The notes beneath the pieces are model-generated. The model did no database searches, had not been told where the DNA came from, and saw only the letters and a list, made by a program, of their open reading frames with translations. The position numbers and the translations under genes were made by a program. Shown piece after piece: positions 43,019 to 51,536 of a DNA stretch of 64,000 nucleotides (position 1 is the first letter of the stretch; each line of letters starts with the position of its first letter). The stretch comes from Chryseobacterium sp. BGARF1 (GTDB lineage Bacteria; Bacteroidota; Bacteroidia; Flavobacteriales; Weeksellaceae). The stretch spans positions 62,001 to 126,000 of the forward strand of contig NZ_LELA01000043.1 in assembly GCF_001677955.1 (NCBI RefSeq), in the 5' to 3' direction.

Positions 43019-44032
43019 ATGAAGAAATTTTTAGGCAGCAAAAAGAAAGTAACAGTTCTCATTGGAGGACTTTCACTTGTAGTTTTTGCACAAAGTATTT
43101 TCATTGCCAAATTGTTTTCGGAGAAAGATGACAAAAACTATGAAGTAAATTTGGTAAAAATAAATACAGAAAAAGACAGCATTGATTATCTGAAAATGAA
43201 AACAGACCTTAGTTTGGTAGACCAAACAGTTTCTCAACTGAATTCTTTTCTAAAATCAAAAGATATTAAGAACGAAAAGTTGATGGTTCTTGATAGCGAC
43301 AGTATTTCAAACTCAATTTATCTGGCAAAACAATCAAACAGATACAGCCAATATCTGATGGACTTGCAGAAAAAACTGATGCAGGTACCTCTAGGAATGC
43401 CTACTGAAGGCTACATTTCATCCAACTTTGGAATTCGAAAAAACCCAATTCCTTTTAAAACAGTTTATGCATCTGTAAAACCAATTGCAGCAACTCCTAC
43501 CACCGTTGTAGCAACTTCAAAACCTGAAGTAAAGGCTGAACCCGTAGAAAAAATCATTGAAGTAACAGACAGCTACGGGAACAAGAGAGAAATAAAGGTG
43601 ATGGTGACTCCCAAAACAGCAAGTACACCTTCTCCTGCTCCAACAACTTCAAATGCTAAAAATATAGCTGCTTCTAAAACTCCAACAGAAAAGAATAATG
43701 CTCCTGCTGAAGCAGACCAAATGCAGTTTCATAAAGGTTTGGATATTGCCGTTCCTTTTGGGTCTGATGTTGTGGCAACAGCAGCCGGAACTGTGATTTT
43801 CTCAGGACAGAAAGGTGGTTACGGAAACTGCGTCATAGTCTCTCACGGAAATGGATTGGCAACACTTTACGGTCATCTTTCACAATTGGTTGCAAAAAAC
43901 AACGAAAAAGTAAAGGTTGGACAAGTAATCGCAAAATCAGGAAACTCCGGGCGTTCTACAGGACCTCATTTACATTATGAAGTGCATAAAAATAATGCTC
44001 CGGTTAATCCGAAGTTGTTTATGAGTTTATAA
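43019..44032 (+). CDS. M23 (LytM) peptidoglycan peptidase with an internal insertion
   Basis: A 337-residue membrane-anchored protein: one N-terminal transmembrane helix (residues 10-30), a helical linker, then a LytM domain. The domain begins with PTEGYISSNFGIRKNPIPF near 130, is interrupted by about 90 Pro/Ala/Thr/Lys-rich residues, and resumes with FHKGLDIAVPFGSDV near 240. Zinc ligands are the His and Asp of that block and GPHLHYEVH near 315. It likely cleaves peptidoglycan cross-links or, if weak, acts as a divisome/elongation factor. A very strong terminator follows. Confidence 0.9.
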   Translation: MKKFLGSKKKVTVLIGGLSLVVFAQSIFIAKLFSEKDDKNYEVNLVKINTEKDSIDYLKMKTDLSLVDQTVSQLNSFLKSKDIKNEKLMVLDSDSISNSIYLAKQSNRYSQYLMDLQKKLMQVPLGMPTEGYISSNFGIRKNPIPFKTVYASVKPIAATPTTVVATSKPEVKAEPVEKIIEVTDSYGNKREIKVMVTPKTASTPSPAPTTSNAKNIAASKTPTEKNNAPAEADQMQFHKGLDIAVPFGSDVVATAAGTVIFSGQKGGYGNCVIVSHGNGLATLYGHLSQLVAKNNEKVKVGQVIAKSGNSGRSTGPHLHYEVHKNNAPVNPKLFMSL

Positions 44033-44049
44033 AATAATTAATTTGTATA

Positions 44050-44092
44050 AAAAGATTCGGCAGTACCTTGGGTGCTGCCGAATCTTTTTTTG
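44050..44092 (+). terminator. Strong terminator after the M23 gene
   Basis: A 14-base perfect stem (44050-44063 with 44075-44088) that extends inward by four more pairs to a TTG loop, followed by a T-run. It is the strongest terminator in the window by eye. Confidence 0.95.
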
Positions 44093-44110
44093 ATTTGTTG
44101 GATTGGTTTT

Positions 44111-44154
44111 CATCGGATTTTATCCGATGCTTTGTTAAACCGTCCCTTTGGGAC
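44111..44154. repeat. Twin short hairpins
   Basis: CATCGGAT-TTT-ATCCGATG (44111-44129) and GTCCC-TTT-GGGAC (44142-44154), both perfect with TTT loops and separated by 12 bases. Neither is followed by a T-run in a useful position, so they do not look like simple terminators. Confidence 0.7.
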
Positions 44155-44165
44155 TCTCAAAAGAA

Positions 44166-44819
44166 TTAATAAGCTGCGGTGAATCTTTCACGGATGTGAT
44201 TGTTTTGTTCAAGCTCATCAACCAAAACAACAGCAACATCTTCTACAGAAAGTACACTTCTCCCCTCTTCATTAAATACAGGGTTTTCAAGAGCGGTTCT
44301 GTATTTTCCGGTTCTGATTCCTGCTGTTCCTGGATGCATTTCGATTGCGGGGCTGAAAAAAGTCCAGTCTAAAGTTGTATTTTCTTTGATTTTATTTAAA
44401 TAATCTCTTGCTGCAGTTGCTCCGGGTTTGATATCTGCCGGAAAATCTGGTCCGTCAACCAATTGATTTCCGTCGATGAACAAACTTCCTGCTCCACCAA
44501 CAGTAATAAATCTTTTCACCCCTGATCTTTCAACCGCTTTTTCGATATTGATTGAACCGTTTAAGAAATCATTATAAAGATTAGGATTCGTCCAACCTGC
44601 ATTGAAACTGCTGATTACTGCATCATTTCCTTTCAAAGCTTCTGCTAAATCATCTACATTGTTTACATCAACGCTTTTTGCTTTTACAGTTTCAGTTTCA
44701 TTTACTTTCGATGCATCTCTTACGATTGCTGTCACTTCAAAACCTCTGTTTTCAAGTTCTTTCACTACTTGTGTTCCCACAAAACCTGTTGCGCCAATTA
44801 CTGCTACTTTTTTGTTCAT
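44166..44819 (-). CDS. NAD(P)-binding Rossmann protein (NmrA/atypical SDR type)
   Basis: A 217-residue protein opening MNKKVAVIGATGFVGTQVV with the GxTGxxG nucleotide loop, then VTAIVRDASKV with an Arg typical of NADP binding. AVISSFNAGWTNPNLYNDF and FITVGGAGSLFIDGNQL follow. It belongs to the short atypical SDR group containing NAD(P)H-dependent reductases and regulators. It lies downstream of an Rrf2 regulator on the same strand, a pairing often seen in bacteria, suggesting redox- or electrophile-responsive control. Confidence 0.85.
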   Translation of the reverse strand: MNKKVAVIGATGFVGTQVVKELENRGFEVTAIVRDASKVNETETVKAKSVDVNNVDDLAEALKGNDAVISSFNAGWTNPNLYNDFLNGSINIEKAVERSGVKRFITVGGAGSLFIDGNQLVDGPDFPADIKPGATAARDYLNKIKENTTLDWTFFSPAIEMHPGTAGIRTGKYRTALENPVFNEEGRSVLSVEDVAVVLVDELEQNNHIRERFTAAY

Positions 44820-44929
44820 ACTTTTTTTATTTATTTTTAAAGGAATTTCACGAACCTTTCGGTTTCATTTGATACTATTTTATTTAAATTAATTGTAATA
44901 AATTTTGTTACATTTTAAGTCAAAAAATT

Positions 44930-45340
44930 TTACTCGAAATGCTCGGTAAATTCCTTTAGCGATTTATCTCCTAAAAATTGACAGACCAATACATCTGTTT
45001 CTGTAAAAAGCTTTCCTAAATGAGTATTGATATTTTTCCCAACAGGACAAGCCGGATTAGGATTGTTATTTTTTTTGCCTAAAACTTCTGAATTTTTTAC
45101 CGCTGAATAGATTTCAGAAATACTAATATCTGAAGCATTTTTTGCTAACTGACTTCCTCCTTCTTTCCCCTTTCGGCTAATAATCAAACCGGCTTCTTTT
45201 AAAACACCAATTTCTTTACGAACAATTACAGGATTTACATTGATACTTCCGGCAAGCCAATCAGAAGTCAACCATTCCTGAGGAGACTTTGACAACAGCG
45301 TCATGATATGTATTGCCGTAGCAAATCTTGTATTGTTCAT
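44930..45340 (-). CDS. Rrf2-family transcription factor
   Basis: A 136-residue winged-helix regulator; the start is set at the ATG at 45338-45340 (MNNTRFATAIHIM). The HTH is DWLAGSINVNPVIVRKEIGVLKEAG, with the wing ISRKGKEGGSQLA. Rrf2 proteins such as IscR and NsrR bind iron-sulfur clusters with three cysteines, but here I find only one cysteine in NPACPVGKN and one in LVCQFLG, so cluster binding like IscR is unlikely; it is nearer the YwnA-type group. It probably controls the reductase gene downstream. Confidence 0.85.
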   Translation of the reverse strand: MNNTRFATAIHIMTLLSKSPQEWLTSDWLAGSINVNPVIVRKEIGVLKEAGLIISRKGKEGGSQLAKNASDISISEIYSAVKNSEVLGKKNNNPNPACPVGKNINTHLGKLFTETDVLVCQFLGDKSLKEFTEHFE

Positions 45341-45407
45341 AATTACTCTGCAAAGATACAAATATTTTAATTGTAACAAAATTAACTACAATTAAATTTC
45401 ATTAAAC

Positions 45408-46874
45408 TCATTTTGTTTCTATTTCAATAATCTTTTTTCCTACATCTCCCAAATAATGGTTAACTAGAGGTTCATAAATTTTATATCCACTTTCAACATT
45501 CGTAAAAACGATTAATCCTTTTTTTGTTTTTGGTAAAAGAAAAACAATAGTATTTACTCCTTTATCAGAACCACCATGAGATAAGGCAATTTCGTTATTT
45601 CCAAGATCGTAAATTTCAAATCCTAAACCGAAAAACTTGTCTTTTTTAGTTTCAGTCTGTTTGGTTTTCATTTCTTCAGCAGTTTTTGGTGTCAACAAAT
45701 CATTATTCAAAACAGCAACTAAAAATTTCCCGTAATCTTCTATAGAAGTTACTAAGTCATCGGCTGCATTTGGAGTTTTATTTTTTACAATTTCATACGG
45801 TTTTCCGGAGTTATCATAACCAAGTATCATTCTCTCAGAATACTTCTTTTCATTCCAGATATAACTAGTATCTTTCATATCTAAAGGCTGAAAGACAAGC
45901 TCTTTTGCCAGTTCTTCAAGACTTTTATGAAATTTATTTTCAAGGGCTTTCCTTAGATATTCAAAACCTTCACCCGAATATTGATATTTTGTTCCCGGAT
46001 CAAATTCGAAACGAAGTTTTTTATCATTATTCACCCATCTCCAATTCGGAAAGCCTGTTTGATGGCTTAAAATTAATCTTGTCGTCAATTTTTTATGTCT
46101 TGGGTCTTTAGCAATATCAGGATCAATAAAGTATTTATCAAGTGGCTCATCAAGATTCCATTTGCGAAGACCAACCAAGCGTAAAACCGTTATTGCAGTA
46201 ACTGGTTTGGTTAAAGAAGCGACATTAAAAAGACTATTGTAAGAAGCTGATGTCTTATCATTTAATTTTCCATAAACTTTTATCTCTGTTAATTTTCCAT
46301 TCTCGATGATTCCTAAACCTAAAGTTGGGATGTTATTATTTTTCAGCAATTGCTCCAAATTATCGGTAAGTTTTGATTGGCCTGGATCTCCGTGATTATA
46401 ACTTAAAATATCACTCATGGTCCAATTACTGTCTTTTTTTGTCCAGACTGTTGTAAATTTTGCCTGCCCGCCTAATACATCTTCTTTATTTTTTTCACGG
46501 ATAAAAAACTGGTGTTCTCCAGACTGTATCGCACCATACAATTCGCCGTTATTGTATAATGGAAAAACTTCCAAACTATTTTCAATGACCTTACGAATTG
46601 GCTTTTGATTGGGATTTGAACAGATATTTTGTTTTGTTCTTTCGAGAAATAATTTTTTATCCTGGAACCCGCCATTATCATGATAGAATTTTAGATTCTC
46701 ATCTACCGATTTTTCAAGATATGCGAGATCACAATTATTAAAACCCCGTTCAAAAAAAAGACTATCCTGTTTCTTTAATTCTAAAAATAATGGTAAATTT
46801 TTATCAATTTGAGCGTTTACATTTCCGAAGAAAAAGTAGAGAATAAAAATGCTGATCTTAAGTTTTTTAGGCAT
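45408..46874 (-). CDS. Serine hydrolase (class C beta-lactamase-like) with NTF2-like front domain
   Basis: A 488-residue exported protein. A signal peptide (to about residue 22, NVNAQ) precedes an NTF2/DUF4440-like domain (residues about 25-150: FNNCDLAYLEKSVDENLKFY, TVWTKKDSNWTMSDILSYN), then a beta-lactamase/esterase domain with SxxK in NVASLTKPVTA near 220, the Tyr motif YQYSGEGFEYL near 305 and HGG in ALSHGGSDKG near 440. Family members include esterases and DD-peptidase-like enzymes; antibiotic hydrolysis cannot be inferred. It is followed closely by an HTH membrane regulator gene on the same strand. Confidence 0.88.
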   Translation of the reverse strand: MPKKLKISIFILYFFFGNVNAQIDKNLPLFLELKKQDSLFFERGFNNCDLAYLEKSVDENLKFYHDNGGFQDKKLFLERTKQNICSNPNQKPIRKVIENSLEVFPLYNNGELYGAIQSGEHQFFIREKNKEDVLGGQAKFTTVWTKKDSNWTMSDILSYNHGDPGQSKLTDNLEQLLKNNNIPTLGLGIIENGKLTEIKVYGKLNDKTSASYNSLFNVASLTKPVTAITVLRLVGLRKWNLDEPLDKYFIDPDIAKDPRHKKLTTRLILSHQTGFPNWRWVNNDKKLRFEFDPGTKYQYSGEGFEYLRKALENKFHKSLEELAKELVFQPLDMKDTSYIWNEKKYSERMILGYDNSGKPYEIVKNKTPNAADDLVTSIEDYGKFLVAVLNNDLLTPKTAEEMKTKQTETKKDKFFGLGFEIYDLGNNEIALSHGGSDKGVNTIVFLLPKTKKGLIVFTNVESGYKIYEPLVNHYLGDVGKKIIEIETK

Positions 46875-46960
46875 TGATTAATTTTTGACAAAGATTGAGA
46901 ATAAACTGTTTTTAAATCAAAAAAAGAACCCGACAAAAACCCGACAATCATCTGTAAAAC

Positions 46961-47533
46961 TTATATCATATTGAAATTCAATCTATAACGAAGACGTTGT
47001 CTCTTATCAATTTCGTAAGTGTTTCTCAAAATAATGTAAACATTAGCCAGAATTAAAAAGGTCATCGTTATCATAACAGATTCCCGACCTAATTTTAAGA
47101 GCACAATTAACATAAAAATGATCGGCAAAATAATCGCTAAAAATATTTGAAGTGAAATAATCTGTTTTACAATTTGAGATTTATTTTTTGTGAAAAGCAT
47201 AATCAATAACGGTGGCAAAAAATTAGCAATTGGAAGCCATGCTACTGGAAGTGTTGAAAGATTAATCATTTTAACTAAACCGGAGTTAAAAGAATCGTCA
47301 TTTTCTGTTACAATAATAAATTCATCAACTTTAATTTCTTCTTTTATCTTTTCAGCAATCAATAAATCTTTTTCAGAAACATTGAGACTTGTGGCCAACG
47401 TTTTCAATGTATAACCTTTCGGAATTGTGCCAGCCTCAATTCTTTGAATAGTTCTTACTGAAATTCCTGATCTTTCAGCTAATTCTTCCTGAGTAAGATT
47501 TTGTCTCTCTCTTATTTTTTTTAATTCCGACAT
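46961..47533 (-). CDS. XRE-type HTH regulator with membrane segments
   Basis: A 190-residue protein. Residues 1-60 are a classical Cro/C1 helix-turn-helix (LKKIRERQNLTQEELAERSGISVRTIQRIE). After a linker, the C-terminal half has three to four hydrophobic segments (from about residue 95) that look membrane-inserted, so this is a membrane-tethered regulator of a type frequent in Bacteroidetes. The serine hydrolase gene starts 87 bases downstream on the same strand and is the likely target or partner. Confidence 0.8.
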   Translation of the reverse strand: MSELKKIRERQNLTQEELAERSGISVRTIQRIEAGTIPKGYTLKTLATSLNVSEKDLLIAEKIKEEIKVDEFIIVTENDDSFNSGLVKMINLSTLPVAWLPIANFLPPLLIMLFTKNKSQIVKQIISLQIFLAIILPIIFMLIVLLKLGRESVMITMTFLILANVYIILRNTYEIDKRQRLRYRLNFNMI

Positions 47534-47586
47534 TTTTTAAAGTAGATCAAAGCAAATTTAGGCATTCAAACATTTAGTATTCAAAA

Positions 47587-48537
47587 TTACAAGATCAATT
47601 TATCTAAATCTAAAAGCAAATAATTAATGGTTTGATTGATCGTACGAGTTGCCGACTGCATTTGATTAAGCATTGCCGCACGATTGTGAAGGTCACCAGC
47701 ACGGTAAAAACCTCCATCTTTGAAAATAACTGATTGATCTGCTTCATTTTTATCATCATCAAATTGATAGTGCAGCCATCTTTCTTTCATATTCGAAATA
47801 ATAGAGTGCTTTTCTTTATTTGAAAACCTTTTCTCAGTATACATATACCAAATAAAAGGCGGAAAATTGGGAGATTCTAACTTCTCGTTCCAAATATCTC
47901 TCAATAGATTTCTTTGATGTATAAATTCTACTTTTTTACCTTTAGGATTTAATGTTGCCAACCCAAAAGCTGCTCCCAAAGTACCTCCAGAGATATCGAT
48001 CGCATTGCTCCAACCATTGTCTTGTACGATCCCACCCGCAATTGAGGCTACCGCTCCGGCTGCAATAGAGTATAAAATGAGTTTGTTATTCCTGGAATCG
48101 TTTAAATTATCTACATAATTTCCAATTTGTGCTACACGCTCTCCTTCACAGTCAAATTCTGCGGCAACAGCGTCCAATTCGGTCAATGCAATTGTGATTT
48201 TGCTGTTGATCTTCATCTTTAGCTGCAAAACTTTCACCTGAGAACTCAATGATGAATCTTTTTTTAATTTCATAATTTCGTTCACTTCATCCAAATTATC
48301 CAAAGCATTTAAAACCAAAATACTCTGGTCAGAAAAAATACCTTTCAGCTGTTGATTAGCTGTAATTATAGAATCAGAATTATAAGAAGGTACTTTATTT
48401 TCATAATTATACTTGAAAGGCGCTTTGCAATAGCTGTCTCTCAAAGTAAGAATATTCTGTTTAATGACCTGATTTTTCTTTGAAACGCAGGAAGTCAACA
48501 AAATAAAAGCGGCAAAAATCGGGTATAGCTTTTTCAT
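47587..48537 (-). CDS. Hypothetical lipoprotein
   Basis: A 316-residue lipoprotein with lipobox LLTSC (Cys17). It is largely helical, with a glycine- and alanine-rich stretch (residues 158-195, SIAAGAVASIAGGIV and SGGTLGAAFGLATL) that could insert in a membrane. I do not recognise the family. It stands alone between the HTH regulator and the FKBP gene on the same strand. Confidence 0.7.
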   Translation of the reverse strand: MKKLYPIFAAFILLTSCVSKKNQVIKQNILTLRDSYCKAPFKYNYENKVPSYNSDSIITANQQLKGIFSDQSILVLNALDNLDEVNEIMKLKKDSSLSSQVKVLQLKMKINSKITIALTELDAVAAEFDCEGERVAQIGNYVDNLNDSRNNKLILYSIAAGAVASIAGGIVQDNGWSNAIDISGGTLGAAFGLATLNPKGKKVEFIHQRNLLRDIWNEKLESPNFPPFIWYMYTEKRFSNKEKHSIISNMKERWLHYQFDDDKNEADQSVIFKDGGFYRAGDLHNRAAMLNQMQSATRTINQTINYLLLDLDKLIL

Positions 48538-48640
48538 TAAAATTCAATTAAAAAAAAATATGAATCTTAATACTAAGATAGCACAAATAAAAAAATCCAC
48601 CTGTAAACAGATGAATTTTAATTTATTTTTAATGGTGAGA

Positions 48641-49075
48641 TTATTTAATCCCTAACAATTCTACTTGAAATACCAATGTAGAGTTTGGTCCAATCTCTTT
48701 ACTAATCTGCTGATCGCCATACGCTAAATGCGGAGGAATGATCAATCTCCACTTACTTCCTACAGGCATTAACTGAAGCGCTTCTGTCCATCCTTTGATT
48801 ACTTTATTCAACGGAAATGAAGCAGGAGTTCCTCTCTTTACCGAGCTGTCGAAAACTTTCCCGGCAATTGTAGTTCCGTGGTAATGGCATTTTACCATTG
48901 ATTTTGGACCTGGTTTTGGGCCATCTCCTTCGGTCATAATCTCATACTGCAATCCGCTTGGTAACTGCACTACGCTTTCTCTTTTACCGTACTCAGCCAT
49001 ATATTCCTGGCCATCTTTCAGGTTTTTTTCCGCCAATTCTTTTTTCTTCTTAAATAACAAATCTGCTACTCCCAT
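48641..49075 (-). CDS. FKBP-type peptidyl-prolyl cis-trans isomerase
   Basis: A 144-residue protein starting at the ATG at 49073-49075 (MGVADLLFKKKKELAEKNL); the longer frame reads through heptamer repeats and is not plausible. A short N-terminal helix (FkpA-like) precedes the FKBP domain with GLQYEIMTEGDGPKPGP near 47, VKCHYHGTTIAGKVFDSS near 67, VIKGWTEALQLMPVGSKW near 98 and IPPHLAYGDQ near 118. No signal peptide is present, so it acts in the cytoplasm unless the start is wrong. Confidence 0.92.
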   Translation of the reverse strand: MGVADLLFKKKKELAEKNLKDGQEYMAEYGKRESVVQLPSGLQYEIMTEGDGPKPGPKSMVKCHYHGTTIAGKVFDSSVKRGTPASFPLNKVIKGWTEALQLMPVGSKWRLIIPPHLAYGDQQISKEIGPNSTLVFQVELLGIK

Positions 49076-49103
49076 AATTTTTTTTACAAAGATAGGATTT
49101 AAG

Positions 49104-49131
49104 TTTGGAAGCTGGAAGCTGGAAGTTAGAA
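49104..49131 (+). repeat. Heptamer tandem array (GCTGGAA-type)
   Basis: Four consecutive 7-base units: TTTGGAA, GCTGGAA, GCTGGAA, GTTAGAA. A 13-base segment inside it (GCTGGAAGTTAGA, 49118-49130) recurs as a perfect inverted copy at 49176-49188. Confidence 0.85.
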
Positions 49132-49175
49132 GGGCGATTTTTGAGTTAAATAAAATGGGGAAACGAATCAAAGCA

Positions 49176-49188
49176 TCTAACTTCCAGC
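49176..49188 (-). repeat. Inverted copy of the heptamer junction
   Basis: TCTAACTTCCAGC, the exact reverse complement of 49118-49130, separated from it by 45 bases. Confidence 0.8.
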
Positions 49189-49306
49189 CAAATATCAATC
49201 TTTTATTATCGCTTCAAATTACATCAATAAAAACATTAAAAAATGTTTAACATTCTCGTAACGTAAAAGTAAAAACTTGGCGTTATCATTGAATTTTAAA
49301 AACTAT

Positions 49307-50308
49307 ATGCCAAAACCGTTACGATATAATAAGAACTTTGAAAAACTCAGCTATGAAGAAAAACAACTCTTGGAAGAAACCAAAAAGAGCATAGCCGATT
49401 TTGTGGAATACTCATCTACGATAAGTGACGTAAATTATGCTACAAGAAATGCCCACGCAAAAACCTATGCTGTTCTAAAAGGAGTATTTATCATCAATAC
49501 AGATATTCCACAACATCTAAAATCAGTTTTTGATAGTGAGCAATATGAGATTACCGCAAGATTGTCAAATGCGCATTTGAAGATCAACAAAAGCAAAAAA
49601 GACTTTCCTGCCTACGGTTTTGCTATTAAAATCAAAGATGATTCGGGAAGAACAATCTCTAATTATCCTTTAGTTAATTTCCCTTTGTTTCCGGTGAATT
49701 CTGTTTCTGTATTTTTGAAGCTTTTTACTTCTCTCAATCGGTTTTTCGTGAAAAAACTGAGTAATTCTTTTTCGGTTTTAAAGCAGATTTACAAAGTAAT
49801 TCCTTTTACTTTAAACCCCTCATTTTTGAAAAATGTGTGGATGCTTCTTTTAAACAAAAATAATTTTATGCTTTCTTTTGATTATCATTCTGTAGGAGCT
49901 TATCGTTTTGATGATAAAATGATCAAGATAAAAGTAAGCCCTAAAAACGTGGATAAAAATTTTGGTAAGAAGCAATCTGTAAAAGATGCTGTAGAATTTT
50001 TTTTCAGAACTCAAGACTTTGCAGCAGATGTTTATATTCAGTTTTGTTATGATCTGAAAGATCAGCCTATCAACAAACTTAATGTTGAATGGAAAAATTC
50101 CCCTTTCATCAAAATAGGAGAAATTAAAATTAAAAAAGATTCATTACTTAATCCTAAAGGCTGCGAGAATGAACTTCTATCTTTCAATCCTTTTGATAGT
50201 GCTGAGATCTTTCAGCCTGTCGGAAAAATTCAGAAACTCAGAGATGAAGCGTATAAAGTTTCGCTTCAAACGAGAAAGAAGATTAATAAGCTGTTGAAGT
50301 ATAAATAA
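49307..50308 (+). CDS. Catalase-fold protein of unknown function
   Basis: A 333-residue protein with the ATG at 49307 as start (an in-frame TTG at 49277 is an alternative). RNAHAKTYAVLKGVF near residue 47 matches the distal-His block RxxHAKG of catalases, and YEITARLSNAHLK near 80 and the closing LSFNPFDSAEIFQPVGKIQKLRDE also fit the catalase-like heme protein superfamily. The catalase proximal-Tyr block (RxFSYxDTQ) is not visible, so H2O2-removing activity is doubtful. Heme binding is possible but unproven. It ends next to a heptamer array. Confidence 0.75.
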   Translation: MPKPLRYNKNFEKLSYEEKQLLEETKKSIADFVEYSSTISDVNYATRNAHAKTYAVLKGVFIINTDIPQHLKSVFDSEQYEITARLSNAHLKINKSKKDFPAYGFAIKIKDDSGRTISNYPLVNFPLFPVNSVSVFLKLFTSLNRFFVKKLSNSFSVLKQIYKVIPFTLNPSFLKNVWMLLLNKNNFMLSFDYHSVGAYRFDDKMIKIKVSPKNVDKNFGKKQSVKDAVEFFFRTQDFAADVYIQFCYDLKDQPINKLNVEWKNSPFIKIGEIKIKKDSLLNPKGCENELLSFNPFDSAEIFQPVGKIQKLRDEAYKVSLQTRKKINKLLKYK

Positions 50309-50310
50309 TG

Positions 50311-50338
50311 TTGATAGTTGATAGTTGATAGTTGATAG
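50311..50338 (+). repeat. Heptamer tandem array (TTGATAG x4)
   Basis: Four perfect copies of TTGATAG starting two bases after the stop codon of the catalase-like gene. Confidence 0.92.
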
Positions 50339-50352
50339 CGAAAATAAGAAAT

Positions 50353-50380
50353 AAAAAAGGCTTTACGATTTGTAAAGCCT
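50353..50380 (-). terminator. Terminator of the Ter operon
   Basis: A 9-base-pair perfect stem (50358-50366 with 50372-50380) with the T-run on the minus strand, 20 bases past the terC stop codon. Confidence 0.85.
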
Positions 50381-50399
50381 ATGTTTTAATTTGATTTAG

Positions 50400-51431
50400 T
50401 TATTCTTTTACTTCATCATCTTTCTTATCGGGAAACATAACAGAAATAAGTACCGAAAGCACCAAAACTCCACCTACAATTCCTAATGAAACCGGAGATG
50501 AGATATGATACCAAGGTGCAATTAACATCTTAACACCGATAAATGCTAAAATAATTGCCAACCCATAAGGTAGCTTGCTGAACATGTGAATGAAGTTTGC
50601 CAATAGGAAATACAAAGATCTTAATCCTAAAATTGCAAAAATATTTGATGTATAAAGGATAAATGGATCTTTTGAGATCGCAAAAATAGCCGGAATAGAA
50701 TCTACCGCAAAAAGAACGTCTGTGAACTCAATTACCGCTACAACGACTAAAAGTGGTGTTGCCATTTTGATTCCGTTCTGAACGGTAAAAAACTTGTCGC
50801 CATCATAGTTGTCTGAAACTTTCCAGAAGCTTTTGATCAATTTTGCACCTGCTGTATCGCTGTAATCTTCATCTTCATCATCTCCGCCGTCACCCCAAGA
50901 TTTGATTCCTGCATAAATAAGGAATAAACCAAAAAGAGTCATCACAACATTGATTCTCACTACATATCCCAAAATATCCATCTCAGGTAAATACGTTAAA
51001 TCAATCAATTCAACACCTGCAAAGATAAAGATGGCTCTGAAAATCAGTGCTCCAATAATCCCCCAGAATAAAACTTTATGATGTAAGAATTTTGGCACTT
51101 TAAAGAAACCAAAAACCAATATAAATACGAAGAGGTTATCTACGGAAAGTGCTTTCTCAATCCAATATGCTGCTTGATACTGTGTAAACTTTTCTACTGC
51201 TATTGCGTGGCTCTCTGAGGTACCATCTGTATTGAAAACCCAGTACACAACTCCTGAAAAGACCATTGACAGCGAAATCCAGACAATTGACCAGATTGTA
51301 GCCTCTTTTGAAGAAACCTCATGACTTTTTTTATTGAATACTCCCAAATCGAGAAGCAACATGATAACAACCGTTATCGCAAAACCCCACACCAAACCAG
51401 GGTGCAGTTCTAAAATATTGTATTTTTCCAC
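50400..51431 (-). CDS. terC: TerC-family integral membrane protein
   Basis: A 343-residue inner-membrane protein with about nine hydrophobic helices. Conserved acidic positions sit in membrane segments: EKALSVDNLFVFILVF near 91, ELIDLT near 140, and VIEFTDVLFAVDSIPAIFAI near 222. A cytoplasmic acidic loop (GDGGDDEDEDY, near 180) precedes the fifth helix. TerC/Alx proteins handle metal ions, often manganese, and act with TerD proteins. It is the last gene of the leftward Ter operon and is followed by a terminator. Confidence 0.95.
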   Translation of the reverse strand: MEKYNILELHPGLVWGFAITVVIMLLLDLGVFNKKSHEVSSKEATIWSIVWISLSMVFSGVVYWVFNTDGTSESHAIAVEKFTQYQAAYWIEKALSVDNLFVFILVFGFFKVPKFLHHKVLFWGIIGALIFRAIFIFAGVELIDLTYLPEMDILGYVVRINVVMTLFGLFLIYAGIKSWGDGGDDEDEDYSDTAGAKLIKSFWKVSDNYDGDKFFTVQNGIKMATPLLVVVAVIEFTDVLFAVDSIPAIFAISKDPFILYTSNIFAILGLRSLYFLLANFIHMFSKLPYGLAIILAFIGVKMLIAPWYHISSPVSLGIVGGVLVLSVLISVMFPDKKDDEVKE

Positions 51432-51536
51432 TTTAATTCTGTTTATTATATGATAAAAGCAATAACCGTAAATATACAGCTATTGCTAATGATTGTTGTC
51501 TAAAATAATACTATTTCAGACATTATTTTATAATTT

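Noticed and set aside
45408..46874. Antibiotic-resistance beta-lactamase call
   Set aside because: The SxxK, Tyr and HGG motifs fit the broad serine hydrolase/esterase family; nothing specifically supports antibiotic hydrolysis.
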